The position numbers and the translations under genes were made by a program. A stretch of DNA of 64,000 nucleotides from Verrucomicrobiales bacterium. Its GTDB lineage: Bacteria; Verrucomicrobiota; Verrucomicrobiia; Verrucomicrobiales; DEV007. Each line of letters starts with the position of its first letter. Within the stretch, counting starts at the first letter, position 1. The notes under the pieces were generated by a model, which did not search any database, had not been told where the DNA came from, and saw nothing but the letters and a program-made list of their open reading frames with translations. Of this stretch, positions 1 to 9,413 are shown piece by piece. Location: positions 153,305-217,304 of the forward strand of contig JARGPH010000002.1 of the NCBI GenBank assembly GCA_029213065.1. The letters are read 5' to 3'.

Positions 1-2
1 AA

Positions 3-578
3 AGGGGGGACACGATCGGCCGAATGGTGGGAACTGATTCCTTCTGGGTGCGGGCGACTCTTCCGATTTCCGATTTGAAGCGGATTCGACTTCCCTCGAA
101 GGGAGATAAGGGCGCCTCCGCCGGGATTGTCATCGATACGGGTGGCAAGGAGGACTCGGTTCGCGAAGGGACCGTGGTGAGACTGCTCAGCGATCTCGAA
201 AGCACAGGACGCATGGCCCGCGTTCTTATTGAGGTTTCCGACCCTTTGAATATCGGCACCGGAGCCGATTCGAATGATCCATTGTTATTGGGGAGCTATG
301 TTCGCGTCGATATTGAGGCGGGACATCTCAGCGATGTTCTCACGGTTCCGCGCAGTGCGCTTCGTGAAGGCAACCGGCTTTGGGTGGTCGGTCAGGACAA
401 CCGGATTCGGATTGTTGAACCCGAGATTCTCTGGACCCTGCCTGAAACGGTGTTGGTGGAGAATCAACTGCAGTCCAGCGAACGCCTTGTCGTCAGTGAG
501 CTCAAAAGCGCTCTTCCCGGAATGTTGGTAAATCCTCAACCGCTCGAGGCGGATCAGAAAGCGACTGACAAGCCATGA
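3..578 (+). CDS. RND efflux periplasmic adaptor (HlyD/MFP family), 3' part
   Basis: C-terminal part of a membrane-fusion adaptor that would link an inner-membrane RND pump to an outer-membrane channel. The frame is open to the left edge, so the true start is outside the window; the ATG at 24 is internal. The visible part has the beta-barrel and membrane-proximal pattern of MFPs: the stretch around GSYVRVDIEAG followed by VLTVPRSALREG, then WVVGQDNRIRIVEPE. The stop overlaps the start of the downstream RND permease (ATGA at 575-578), which points to translational coupling and supports the assignment. Substrate cannot be read from the sequence. Confidence 0.85.
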   Translation, partial: RGDTIGRMVGTDSFWVRATLPISDLKRIRLPSKGDKGASAGIVIDTGGKEDSVREGTVVRLLSDLESTGRMARVLIEVSDPLNIGTGADSNDPLLLGSYVRVDIEAGHLSDVLTVPRSALREGNRLWVVGQDNRIRIVEPEILWTLPETVLVENQLQSSERLVVSELKSALPGMLVNPQPLEADQKATDKP

Positions 579-3500
579 AATCCGGGTCCCTTGCTGAAAA
601 AGAAAAGGGCGTCGTGGCCTGGTTTGCCTGCAATGATGTTGCGGCGAACCTCCTCATGATTGCGATTGTCGTCTCGGGGATTCTCGTGGCGATGAACATT
701 CGTCAGGAAGTGTATCCGGTTTACGAGCTGAATACTGTCGAAATTGATATGGACTACCGCGGGGCGAGTCCGGAGGAGGTTGAGCGTTCTGTCGTCCTGC
801 CGATTGAGTCCGAGCTGCGGGGGATGGAGCTGGTGAGGCGGATCATTTCGGTGGCACGCGAGGGAAATGCCAGCGTCGAGGTCGAGGTGATGCCTGACTT
901 TGATAGAAATCGAGCCCTGCAGGAGGTGACTGCTGCGGTTCAGCGCGTCAGTCTTTTTCCCGATGAAGTCGAACCGCCCGTGATCACTCTGGGCGCGGGG
1001 CGCCGGCGTGAAGTCATGCGAATCGCCCTTTATGGCGATCTCGACGAGCAATCACTCGTCAGCTACGCACGCCAAATGGAGGACGGGCTTCTCGCCGAGC
1101 CGGGGATTGCCCTGGTTCAGTTGCGGGGAATCCGCAGGCCTGAAATCACCGTCGAGGTGCCTCAGGAGCGACTCCGGGCTCTCGATCTCACGCTCGGTGA
1201 TGTCGCGGAAACGATTGAGTCGGCCGCCCTCGATGTTCCGGCGGGGACGATGCGCACGCCTGCGGGCGATATCCTTTTGAAAACGACGGAGCGCCGCGAT
1301 TTTGCAAGTGAGTTCGGAGAGCTGCCGATTCTCAGCACGACCGAGGGAACCCGTGTGCGCCTTTCCGACATCGCGACGATTGTTGATGGCTTTGAAGAGC
1401 AGGAGCGGGAAAACTACTTCAACGGGCAGCGGGCTGTCTCATTGGCGGTCTTCAGTTCCGACTCGCAGCCGCCACTCGAGGTCGCAAAGGCGGTGCGTCG
1501 ATTTGTGGAAAAACGGAAACCAAGCCTGCCGCCGTCGATTCAGATAGCACTCTCCCGGGACCGTTCGATTGATTATCAGGAGAGGGTTACTCTGTTGCTT
1601 CAAAATGGCGTTTCAGGCCTGCTTCTCGTCTTGATCGCTCTTGGATTCTTTCTTGAGTTGCGAGTCGCGTTCTGGACCGCAATCGGGATTCCGGTTTCGA
1701 TTTTGGGGTCGCTCATTCTCATGCCGGTGATGGATGCGAGCATCAACATGATCTCGCTTTTCGGCTTCATCATCACGCTCGGGATTGTTGTGGATGATGC
1801 CGTCGTCGTCGGTGAGGACATCTTTCATAAAATCTCACAGGGCATGTCGCGTCGTGCCGCCGCCGTAGCCGGAGCAAAGCAAATGACGGTTCCGGTGCTC
1901 TTCGCGGTTTCGACTAACATTATCGCCTTTCTGCCGCTGCTCTTTGTGCCGGGGGAAATCGGACAGTTCTTCATGATCCTCCCCGCCGTCGTGATTTCGG
2001 TGTTCATTGTTTCGCTGGTTGAGTGTCTGCTCATCCTCCCGGCCCACCTTGCTTTTTCCCACGGGAAAGAGGGGAGTATGACGCTATTTGCGCGGTTCGA
2101 CCGCGCCCAGACGAAACTGCGCGAGCGACTCGATGCGGGAATGGAACGAGCTTATCGCCCTCTTCTTGATACTGCGGTGCGCTTTCGCTATCTCACGATC
2201 ACCGCGTTTGTTGCCGCTTTGTTAGTGATGGGTGCCTGGATCATGAGCGGGAGAATTGATTTTATTTTCCGCCCTTCGATTGAGACTGATTTTATTCAGG
2301 CTGAGATTGAACTGCCATCCGGCACTCCGGTGGATCGAACTCGTGTTGTCACCTTCGATGTCGAGGCTGCGGCTCAGCGCGCTCTCGACAAGGTCGGTGA
2401 GAAAGATATCCTTGTGGGATTTCTCACCTCAGTCGCGGATGGAAACAGCAACGAAGGGGAGGTGAGTGTCATGCTCGTTCCTCAGAGTCAGCGTGAGATC
2501 ACCGCTGAAGAGTTCGTGACTCTTTGGCGGGAGGAGATCGGTGAGATACCCGATCTGGAATCGCTCTTTTTTGACTGGTTGATTGGTCCCGGCGGCGAGG
2601 CGGAGATCGACGTGCAGCTTGCCCATCCTGATCTTGAAACCCTGCGCCACGCTGCCGCTGAAGTCGCCGAGGCGATCGGGCGATACCCGGGGGTGGAGGA
2701 CATCCGGAAAGGATTCGGAAGGGAAATGCCCCAGCTCGGTTTTGAAATCAAACCGGCAGGGCGCAGTCTCGGGATTGATGCCAGAATGCTCGGTGAGCAG
2801 ATCCGGCATTCGTTTTACGGAGCTGAGGCGCTGCGACAGCCGCGTGATCGCCAGGAAGTTCGTGTCATGGTCCGGCTCCCCGAAGCCGACCGGCGCTCCA
2901 TGAGCGGGCTTGAGGAACTTCTCATTCGTGCTCCCGGTGGCGGGGAAATTCCGATCGCTCAGGCCGCCACCATCACCGAGGCAACCGCTCCCGTGAAGAT
3001 TGAGCGGGTCGACGGAGGGCGCGTCGTTAATGTCACCGCGAACGTGATTCAAGATGTCACCACGGGAAACCGCGTTCTCGGTGCGTTTCAGAAAAAGGAA
3101 CTGCCCGAAATCCTCGCCCGCTACCCCGGGTTGCGATACAGCTTCGAGGGCGAGCAGCGGGAGGAACGCGATGCCATGAGCGAATTGTTGTGGGGCCTTG
3201 TGGTCGCGCTCTTCGCGATTTATGCGATCATGGCGGCTATTCTGCGAAGCTACTCTCAGGCTTTCATCGTGCTCCTGACAATTCCCTGGAGCCTGTCCGG
3301 TGCTGTCTTGGGCCATGAGTTGCTCGGCTTCGAATTAAGCGTTTTCAGTGTCTTCGGAATGATCGCCCTCTGCGGCATGGTCGTGAATGGCGCGTTTGTT
3401 CTCGCGGTGACGCGGAACCGCTATCTTGAGGAGGGCGGCGATCCGGATTCGGTCACTCAGTTGGCGGCGCTGCGCCGCTTCCGCCCGATTCTTCTCACCG

Positions 3501-3673
3501 CGATCACGACCTTCCTCGGACTCGGCCCGATGATTTTTGAAACCTCGACACAGGCTCTCTTTCTCGTGCCCATGGCGATTTCACTCGGAATTGGAACCCT
3601 CGTCTCGACCTTTGTGATCCTCCTTTTGATTCCTGCGTCCTTTCGGGTTGTGGATGATTTTTCGGGGAAGTAG
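575..3673 (+). CDS. RND family efflux permease (AcrB/MMPL type)
   Basis: Inner-membrane proton-driven exporter of 1032 residues, the usual length for the HAE1/AcrB family. The N-terminal membrane helix is followed by a large periplasmic loop containing VEVEVMPDFDRNRALQEV. Membrane helices then run from about residue 345 to 495, including LGIVVDDAVVVGED, where the paired Asp match the proton-relay Asp of TM4 in AcrB. A second periplasmic loop follows, and a second helix block from about 870 to the end. It is translationally coupled to the adaptor upstream. No outer-membrane factor is visible here, so it is either upstream of the window or elsewhere. Substrate unknown. Confidence 0.93.
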   Translation: MKSGSLAEKEKGVVAWFACNDVAANLLMIAIVVSGILVAMNIRQEVYPVYELNTVEIDMDYRGASPEEVERSVVLPIESELRGMELVRRIISVAREGNASVEVEVMPDFDRNRALQEVTAAVQRVSLFPDEVEPPVITLGAGRRREVMRIALYGDLDEQSLVSYARQMEDGLLAEPGIALVQLRGIRRPEITVEVPQERLRALDLTLGDVAETIESAALDVPAGTMRTPAGDILLKTTERRDFASEFGELPILSTTEGTRVRLSDIATIVDGFEEQERENYFNGQRAVSLAVFSSDSQPPLEVAKAVRRFVEKRKPSLPPSIQIALSRDRSIDYQERVTLLLQNGVSGLLLVLIALGFFLELRVAFWTAIGIPVSILGSLILMPVMDASINMISLFGFIITLGIVVDDAVVVGEDIFHKISQGMSRRAAAVAGAKQMTVPVLFAVSTNIIAFLPLLFVPGEIGQFFMILPAVVISVFIVSLVECLLILPAHLAFSHGKEGSMTLFARFDRAQTKLRERLDAGMERAYRPLLDTAVRFRYLTITAFVAALLVMGAWIMSGRIDFIFRPSIETDFIQAEIELPSGTPVDRTRVVTFDVEAAAQRALDKVGEKDILVGFLTSVADGNSNEGEVSVMLVPQSQREITAEEFVTLWREEIGEIPDLESLFFDWLIGPGGEAEIDVQLAHPDLETLRHAAAEVAEAIGRYPGVEDIRKGFGREMPQLGFEIKPAGRSLGIDARMLGEQIRHSFYGAEALRQPRDRQEVRVMVRLPEADRRSMSGLEELLIRAPGGGEIPIAQAATITEATAPVKIERVDGGRVVNVTANVIQDVTTGNRVLGAFQKKELPEILARYPGLRYSFEGEQREERDAMSELLWGLVVALFAIYAIMAAILRSYSQAFIVLLTIPWSLSGAVLGHELLGFELSVFSVFGMIALCGMVVNGAFVLAVTRNRYLEEGGDPDSVTQLAALRRFRPILLTAITTFLGLGPMIFETSTQALFLVPMAISLGIGTLVSTFVILLLIPASFRVVDDFSGK

Positions 3674-3685
3674 CGCCTTTCAAGA

Positions 3686-5242
3686 TCAGTGCGGTGCCTC
3701 CTGAACGGATTTCAGCAGTGCCTGAAGCCTCTCGACGATCTCGGGATTCTCTTCCCAGAGGTTCTCCGTTTCCGAGGGATCGTTGCCCAAATGATAGAGC
3801 TGACCGGCGGGCCCGCCTTCTTTCGCCGGATTGAGATCGCGTGGGTTTGTGAATCCACCCGATCCGCGGTGGGGGATCATTTTCCAGGGCCCCTGACGAA
3901 CCGCGAAAGTTCCCCAGAGCGAATGATGAATCGCAAAGTCGCGGACGGGTTTCTCCGGCTTCGCATTTCGCAAAGCAGGGAGGATGTTGACGCTGTCAGG
4001 ACTGGCTCCTTCCGGCAAGGTGCCTCCGGTAATCGCAGCGCAGGTCGCGAGGAGGTCGGTCAGCTCGACGAGTTCGTCATTCACGGTCCCTGCGGGAGTG
4101 AATCCGGGCCAGCGCACCACGAAGGGGACGCGATGTCCACCTTCCCAGATGTCGGCCTTGGTGCCGCGGAGGTGAGCGTTGCCCTGATGCCCGAATTCTT
4201 TCATCGCCGCTCCTCGTCCTCTGATTTTGTAGTGTTTCAGGTCGTCTCCTTCTTTCGCGTCCCACCAGTGATAGAGCCCTCCGTTGTCTGAGGTGAAAAT
4301 GACGAGGGTGTTGTCGGCCAGTTCGGTGCGGTCGAGGGCGTCGAGAATCGCTCCGACAAAGGCGTCCGTTTCGACGACGAAGTCACCGTAGTCTCCGGCT
4401 TCGCTGGTTCCGTTGAATTCTGCATTCGGGATCACGGGGAGGTGCGGCGAAGTCAGCGGAGCGTAGAGGAAAAAGGGCGTGTCAGGGCGTTCTGCCTCTT
4501 GCTCTTCGATGATGCGAACCGCTTCGCCGGTGAGCCGTGGCATCACTCCGGCAATCGTGAAATCGGGTGAGCGCACCCCTTCGTCGACGACGATGAAGTC
4601 GGTACGGATCGCCGCTTGTTTCAGGTCGGGGACCTGGTAGGGCCGGTCGTCGACGAGGTAGCAGAAGGGCGACATGTTGAGTGAGGCCGAGATCCCGAAA
4701 AAGCGATCAAAGCCCACTGCGGTGGGGCCACCTCTCACAGGAACGGAAAAGTCGACATCGAATCCGGGGCGTGGTGGGAAGCGTCGTTCAAGGGGAACTG
4801 CGGGAAGTGGTTCACCCCTTGTGTCGGTCCATTCCATTCCGAGATGCCACTTCCCGACGCAGGCAGTGTCGTAGCCGGCCTCGCGGAGGAAGCCGGGAAC
4901 GGTGACCTGATCCGGTTCGATGAGTGGCGGGTCAAAGCCATCGAGGACGCGGTATTTGAGCCGGGTTCGCCAGCTGTAGCGTCCTGTCAGGATTCCGTAA
5001 CGTGTCGGTGTGCAGACCGCTGACGGGGTATGCGCATCGGTGAATCGCATGCCTTCTGCGGCGAGACGATCCACGTGCGGAGTCTGGATTCGCGACTCCG
5101 GGTTGTAAGCGGAGACGTCGCCGTACCCGAGATCGTCGGCGAGGATGTAGATGATGTTCGGGTGCTGCGGTGATGCGTTGGTGTTGAAAGCGATTGTCAC
5201 GGCTGAGAGCGCGATCAGGAAAATGGGGAGCCTCGGGGACAT
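3686..5242 (-). CDS. Secreted sulfatase (arylsulfatase family, S1)
   Basis: 518-residue type I sulfatase with an N-terminal signal peptide (hydrophobic segment about residues 4-22). Metal-binding Asp are at 36-37 in ILADDLGYGD. The formylglycine motif is CTPTR with Cys at 77, followed by YGILTGRYSWR. The later metal motif FTSDNGGLYHWW is present. It hydrolyses sulfate esters, probably on algal or host polysaccharides, in the periplasm or outside; the exact substrate cannot be read. Activation needs a formylglycine-generating enzyme; the only FGE-fold protein in this window (16932-18080) lacks one of the two catalytic Cys. The gene is transcribed towards the RND operon and divergently from 5458-6048. 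Confidence 0.95.
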   Translation of the reverse strand: MSPRLPIFLIALSAVTIAFNTNASPQHPNIIYILADDLGYGDVSAYNPESRIQTPHVDRLAAEGMRFTDAHTPSAVCTPTRYGILTGRYSWRTRLKYRVLDGFDPPLIEPDQVTVPGFLREAGYDTACVGKWHLGMEWTDTRGEPLPAVPLERRFPPRPGFDVDFSVPVRGGPTAVGFDRFFGISASLNMSPFCYLVDDRPYQVPDLKQAAIRTDFIVVDEGVRSPDFTIAGVMPRLTGEAVRIIEEQEAERPDTPFFLYAPLTSPHLPVIPNAEFNGTSEAGDYGDFVVETDAFVGAILDALDRTELADNTLVIFTSDNGGLYHWWDAKEGDDLKHYKIRGRGAAMKEFGHQGNAHLRGTKADIWEGGHRVPFVVRWPGFTPAGTVNDELVELTDLLATCAAITGGTLPEGASPDSVNILPALRNAKPEKPVRDFAIHHSLWGTFAVRQGPWKMIPHRGSGGFTNPRDLNPAKEGGPAGQLYHLGNDPSETENLWEENPEIVERLQALLKSVQEAPH

Positions 5243-5457
5243 GTTGCTTATTCCAACGTGTCAGGGGCGTCGCGTGAATCTTTTTCTTTGGCGCGATGAG
5301 TTGTGGGTGGCGAACGGGGGCTGAGCGCGGGTCGACGTTGTTTCAGACTTTGGCAGTGAGGAGATTAAGAAAAAGAAAAAGAGGGTGGGTGGGGAGGCTT
5401 GATTCCGTCGGATTCACTGCTTTTCGGGAAGGGGTGAACCCGATACTTTCAGTCTTA

Positions 5458-6048
5458 ATGAAATCACTTTGCCTCACTCTATCGCTTCTCGCCGCCGGCT
5501 TTACCTGTTCCGCTTTCGGTGATGATGTTATCAAGGACGACTTTTCGGGGGAATCCCTTTCCGGGAGCTGGGCCGCGGTAAAAGGCGATTGGAAAATTGA
5601 GGATGGGATGCTCAGTGGTGCGGAACTGGAATCTGACAAGCACGCTGCGGTCCTGAACTACAGCGCGCCTCACAACAGCAACGACGGTGAGATTAAGTTT
5701 CAACTCAATGGCAGCAAGGAATTCCACTTGAGCTTCAACCATCCCAAAGGGCATCTCTATCGTGTCATTGTTAAAGAGGATGGTGTTTCACTTCGAACTG
5801 ACAAAGATAAAAAGGATCCCGCTTCCAAGGCGATTAATCTGGAGACAGTCAAGGGAGCCTTTGAGCAGGGAAAGACCTACACAATGCGCTTCAAGGTCGC
5901 TGACGGCACCGCGACAGCCGAATTCGACAATGGCCTGAAAGTGACAGGGACGCATGAATTGCTGAAGAAGAAGAAAACCGGTTATCGACTCATCATCAAA
6001 GGCGACGGGGTTCTCTTTGATGACTTCATTATTCATTCTCAGGGGTAG
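5458..6048 (+). CDS. Secreted DUF1080-like (concanavalin-fold) protein
   Basis: About 196 residues when started at the ATG at 5458, which gives a clean signal peptide (MKSLCLTLSLLAAGFTCSAFG). The longer reading from 5296 adds a charged, low-complexity segment with no homology signal and would bury the signal peptide. The mature part begins DDVIKDDFSGESLSGSWAAV and continues GDWKIEDGMLSG, the pattern of DUF1080/3-keto-disaccharide-hydrolase-like beta-sandwich proteins common in Verrucomicrobiota and Planctomycetota. Binding or cleaving a glycan is plausible; no catalytic residues can be named. It diverges from the sulfatase, sharing the 5243-5457 region. Confidence 0.7.
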   Translation: MKSLCLTLSLLAAGFTCSAFGDDVIKDDFSGESLSGSWAAVKGDWKIEDGMLSGAELESDKHAAVLNYSAPHNSNDGEIKFQLNGSKEFHLSFNHPKGHLYRVIVKEDGVSLRTDKDKKDPASKAINLETVKGAFEQGKTYTMRFKVADGTATAEFDNGLKVTGTHELLKKKKTGYRLIIKGDGVLFDDFIIHSQG

Positions 6049-6125
6049 CGCGAAACTCGTTGCCACTCTGCGATTGATGGACTTCGTGGAAAACTGTCGG
6101 AGGCGGATGGCATGTGAATTGCTGA

Positions 6126-6722
6126 ATGGCAGTTCGTGCTATGATTGAACTGATTGCGACTCAATTCCCCTACGAAGCGAAGCTCAATGACGGAACTCCC
6201 TGTGTGATTCGCCGGATGGATCAGGGTGATGAGACGGACTTCCGTGAATTTCATCAGTTCATCCCCGACGAAGAGCAATTATTCATTAAGTCCCAGATCA
6301 AAGATGGAAGTCTTTTTCGGGATTGGATGGCGAAGCCGGACGATCCCGAGCATCTCGCCCTCTTCGCGATCGTCGACGGCGGCGTTGCCGCGATGGGCTC
6401 GCTCCATCAGCGCATGGGCGGTTGGAAACGTCATATCGGGAAAGTCTATTTCCTGACACATCCCGATTACAAAGGACTCGGGCTCATCGATATTCTTCTG
6501 GAATCCATTGTCCGCGTTTCGACCCAGTTCGGTCTCACCAAGCTGGAATCCGAGCTCAACGGGGAAAGGCTCAATGCGATCGATTCGATGTCTGCCGCGG
6601 GGTTCAAGGAACTGGTTCGTCTCCCCAACTACATTCGCGACATGAAAGCCGAGTCTCACGACTACGTGCTCATGGGCATCAACCTTGTGGCCTCATACGA
6701 CAATCTGGGCGCCGGAGACTGA
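6126..6722 (+). CDS. GNAT-family N-acetyltransferase
   Basis: 198 residues with the GNAT layout: N-terminal beta strand CVIRRMDQGDETDFREF, a central strand ending HIGKVYFLTHPDYKGLGL, which corresponds to the acetyl-CoA-binding motif A (degenerate Q/RxxGxG/A, here YKGLGL), and a later ALxxAGF-like segment (DSMSAAGFKEL). Acceptor substrate is unknown. An alternative ATG at 6141 would remove five residues. No close operon partner; followed by a gap holding a dispersed repeat. Confidence 0.7.
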   Translation: MAVRAMIELIATQFPYEAKLNDGTPCVIRRMDQGDETDFREFHQFIPDEEQLFIKSQIKDGSLFRDWMAKPDDPEHLALFAIVDGGVAAMGSLHQRMGGWKRHIGKVYFLTHPDYKGLGLIDILLESIVRVSTQFGLTKLESELNGERLNAIDSMSAAGFKELVRLPNYIRDMKAESHDYVLMGINLVASYDNLGAGD

Positions 6723-6765
6723 GCTCAGCCCCGCGTTCGCCGGGCTTCGATGGGGCGGCTCGACC

Positions 6766-6796
6766 CAAGAGGGTCAGGTCACCGACCTGACAGGGT
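6766..6796 (+). repeat. Dispersed AACAGGGT-type palindromic element, copy 1
   Basis: Contains AGGGTCAGGTCA followed by CCGACCTGACAGGGT. The centre is a perfect inverted repeat GTCAGGTC-acc-GACCTGAC (6773-6791). It matches the copy at 35749 at most positions and shares its first half with the copy at 16204. Located between the GNAT gene and the FAD oxidoreductase, about 120 bases before the latter's start. Confidence 0.55.
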
Positions 6797-6918
6797 ATCG
6801 TCAGCGTGTTGTCACCCTGAAAAAGTGATCGGGATGAGCGTGCTCGGACATATTGGACGCGTTTTGTGAACCATATTTACGTGGTTGAAAATCAAGCCGT
6901 GCAATCTAGCCTTCAGGC

Positions 6919-9000
6919 GTGAAAACCCCATTATTACGCAAACTTGCGGTGCTTTTGATCGCCGTAACCGCTACGAATACCAGTCTCTTTTCGGCTGAAT
7001 CTGAATCCTTTGACCTCGTTGTCTACGGCGGCAGCAGCGCCGGAATCGTCGCGGGTATTCAGGCCAAAGCGATGGGTAAATCCGTTGTTGTGATAGAACC
7101 CACCGATCGGGAGGGAGGCCTCACGACGGGGGGACTCGGCCAGACTGATATCGGGAACAAGCAGGTCATCGGTGGTTTGTCCCGTGAGTTTTACGAGCGA
7201 ATCGCAGCGCATTATGCAGATCCGGAGGCGTGGAACTGGCAGAAGCGTGAGGATTACAAGGACACCGGCCAGACGCGGACCGCAAAGGGGGAAGCGACGA
7301 TGTGGACCTTCGAACCCAGCGCCGCTCTCAAGGTTTACCGTGAGTGGATTGCTGAAACCGGTTTGGAGGTCGTTTTCAATGAACGCCTCAATCGCGAGAC
7401 GGGCGTGAAAATGGACGGCACCAAAATCGTGGAGATCACAATGGAATCCGGCCGCCGCTTCGCGGGAAAGATGTTCATCGATGCGACTTACGAAGGGGAC
7501 CTGATGGCTGCCGCCGGCGTTGACTACACCTTCGGGCGTGAGGCGGTTGCTCAATACGATGAATCGCTCAACGGCGTGCAGACGAAGATGGCGAAACATC
7601 ACAATTTCGTGGACGGAGTTGATCCCTACCGTGTCAAAGGCGACCCCGGGAGCGGCCTTCTTCCTTTCCTCGATCCCGAGGGGCCCGGTGAAGAGGACAG
7701 CGGGGACAAGAGGATTCAGGCATACTGTTACCGGATGTGTCTCACGAACCATCCTGCAAACCGGATTCCCTTCCACAAGCCGGATGGCTACGATGAAGAG
7801 TGGTTCGAACTTCTCCTTCGCAATTTTGAAGCGGGTGAAAATGGAATGCCCTGGATCAATTCAGCGATGCCGAACCGGAAAACGGACACGAACAACCGGA
7901 CCGGGTTCTCGACTGACTTTATCGGGCAGAACTATGACTGGCCTGAAGCGAGCTACGCCGAGCGCGACGCGATCGCGAAGCGTCATCGACTTTACCAGCA
8001 GGGGCTCATGTGGACCCTCGCAAACCACCCCCGTATCCCCGATCACATTCGCAACGCGGTCGCGAAGTGGGGGATGTGCAAAGACGAGTTCACCGAAGGC
8101 AATGGCTGGCAGGAGCAACTCTATGTGCGTGAAGCGCGCCGCATGGTGGGCGATTTCGTGATGACACAGAATCACTGCCAACAGAAAGAAGAGGTCAATG
8201 ACAGTATCGGAATGGGGGCCTACACGATGGACTCCCACAACACGCAGCGGTATGTCACCGCTGACGGATTTGCGAAGAATGAGGGCGATGTTCAGGTCGG
8301 TGGGTTTCCTCCGTATCCGATCAGCTACCGGTCGATTGTGCCGAAGAAAGCGGAGTGCGGGAACCTGCTCGTGCCGGTTTGTCTCTCCGCTTCTCACATG
8401 GCCTTCGGTTCGATTCGGATGGAGCCGGTTTTCATGGTGCTCGGTCAATCTGCCGCCACTGCCGCGAGCATTGCGATCGACGAGGGGATCCCGGTTCAGA
8501 ATGTGGACTACAGCAAACTCAAGGCTGAGCTGGAAACGGGAAATCAAATTCTCGAACACAGCCCACCTTCCAATTTCGTTGCGATCAAGACACTTGAGGG
8601 AATCGTCGTCGATGATTCCGATACCGTGATCCGTCCCTCATGGACGAGGTCGTCGATGAGAAACGGCGTTCATCAGGGGTACCACCACGATGGGAACGCA
8701 CAGGATGGCAAAGCGGTTGTCGAATTCAACGTGGCGTTGGACGGTCCCGGCAAATACGAGGTCCAGGTCGCCTATGTCCCGAACAGCAATCGCGCCACCA
8801 ATGTTCCCGTGATGATCCATCATGCAGGAGGGGAAGACGAAGTGAAGCTCAATCAGCGCGAGGCACCGAAAGTGAAAGGCGCCTTCACCTCCGTGGGAAC
8901 TTTTCAATTTGAGACCGATGGCAAAGTAACGATCTCGAACCGGGGCACCGACGGCTTCGTCGTCATTGATGCGGTGCGCTGGATTCCAGTATCGGAGTGA
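6919..9000 (+). CDS. Secreted FAD-dependent oxidoreductase with C-terminal Golvesin-like domain
   Basis: 693 residues, GTG start at 6919. Signal peptide about residues 1-25, then an FAD-binding Rossmann segment FDLVVYGGSSAGIVAGIQAKAMG and the redox-linked stretch EGGLTTGGLGQTDIGNKQVIGGLSREFY typical of the FAD_oxidored (PF12831) family. Most of the protein up to about residue 540 is this domain. The last roughly 120 residues (YHHDGNAQDGKAVVEFN... GKYEVQVAYVPNSNRATNVP ... DGFVVIDAVRWIPV) match the pattern of the Golvesin/xanthan-lyase carbohydrate-binding-like domain. Such proteins are abundant in polysaccharide-degrading Verrucomicrobiota; the substrate is unknown, probably a sugar or glycan derivative. 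Confidence 0.85.
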   Translation: MKTPLLRKLAVLLIAVTATNTSLFSAESESFDLVVYGGSSAGIVAGIQAKAMGKSVVVIEPTDREGGLTTGGLGQTDIGNKQVIGGLSREFYERIAAHYADPEAWNWQKREDYKDTGQTRTAKGEATMWTFEPSAALKVYREWIAETGLEVVFNERLNRETGVKMDGTKIVEITMESGRRFAGKMFIDATYEGDLMAAAGVDYTFGREAVAQYDESLNGVQTKMAKHHNFVDGVDPYRVKGDPGSGLLPFLDPEGPGEEDSGDKRIQAYCYRMCLTNHPANRIPFHKPDGYDEEWFELLLRNFEAGENGMPWINSAMPNRKTDTNNRTGFSTDFIGQNYDWPEASYAERDAIAKRHRLYQQGLMWTLANHPRIPDHIRNAVAKWGMCKDEFTEGNGWQEQLYVREARRMVGDFVMTQNHCQQKEEVNDSIGMGAYTMDSHNTQRYVTADGFAKNEGDVQVGGFPPYPISYRSIVPKKAECGNLLVPVCLSASHMAFGSIRMEPVFMVLGQSAATAASIAIDEGIPVQNVDYSKLKAELETGNQILEHSPPSNFVAIKTLEGIVVDDSDTVIRPSWTRSSMRNGVHQGYHHDGNAQDGKAVVEFNVALDGPGKYEVQVAYVPNSNRATNVPVMIHHAGGEDEVKLNQREAPKVKGAFTSVGTFQFETDGKVTISNRGTDGFVVIDAVRWIPVSE

Positions 9001-9092
9001 TACTGGTGTTGAGCGGCTGTTTTTGAATTGGAGATTTCCGGTATTTTCCTTTCAGATCGAAGATGGAGAAAATAGAAGGAGAACATCCAAAA

Positions 9093-9380
9093 ATGACAGG
9101 GAGAAAGAATCGACGCCTTCCTTTTAAATTGATCGTGGGAGGTATCATAGCGGGCGCAGCAGCGTGTATTTGGGCGATTGTTCACGTTGATCGCTCGATG
9201 TCATCGATTCAGACGGGTTTTAACGAAGTTGGCGATTCGAAGGAGCTTTCCGACGTCCTCGGTCCGGGACTGCAAGAGTTGGGGTCTTTCCCAACTGCGG
9301 TCTATGTTCTCGGGACGGTGGGCTTCCTCTCTCTCCTCGTTGGGCTTGTGTTGCATTTTCGTAGGGAAAAATCCCAATGA
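9093..9380 (+). CDS. Small two-helix membrane protein, function unknown
   Basis: 95 residues from the ATG at 9093, chosen because AGGAG lies 11 bases upstream (9077-9081); an in-frame ATG at 9063 would add ten residues. Basic N-terminus (RKNRRLPFK), one hydrophobic helix (LIVGGIIAGAAACIWAIVHV), a soluble loop of about 35 residues (SSIQTGFNEVGDSKELSDVLGPG), a second helix and a short basic tail. The layout recalls the N-terminal part of MotA/TolQ/ExbB-like proteins but no partner gene is nearby. It stands alone, convergent with the kinase gene. Confidence 0.6.
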   Translation: MTGRKNRRLPFKLIVGGIIAGAAACIWAIVHVDRSMSSIQTGFNEVGDSKELSDVLGPGLQELGSFPTAVYVLGTVGFLSLLVGLVLHFRREKSQ

Positions 9381-9413
9381 GGCCCGGAGCAACACGCCGG
9401 GGAGAGCTCAATT

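Noticed and set aside
2429-3316. 295-codon antisense frame inside the RND permease
   Set aside because: Shadow of the GC-biased third codon positions of a certain gene; low-complexity translation.
5296-5457. 54-residue N-terminal extension of the DUF1080-like protein
   Set aside because: Would hide a clean signal peptide at 5458 and shows no family pattern.
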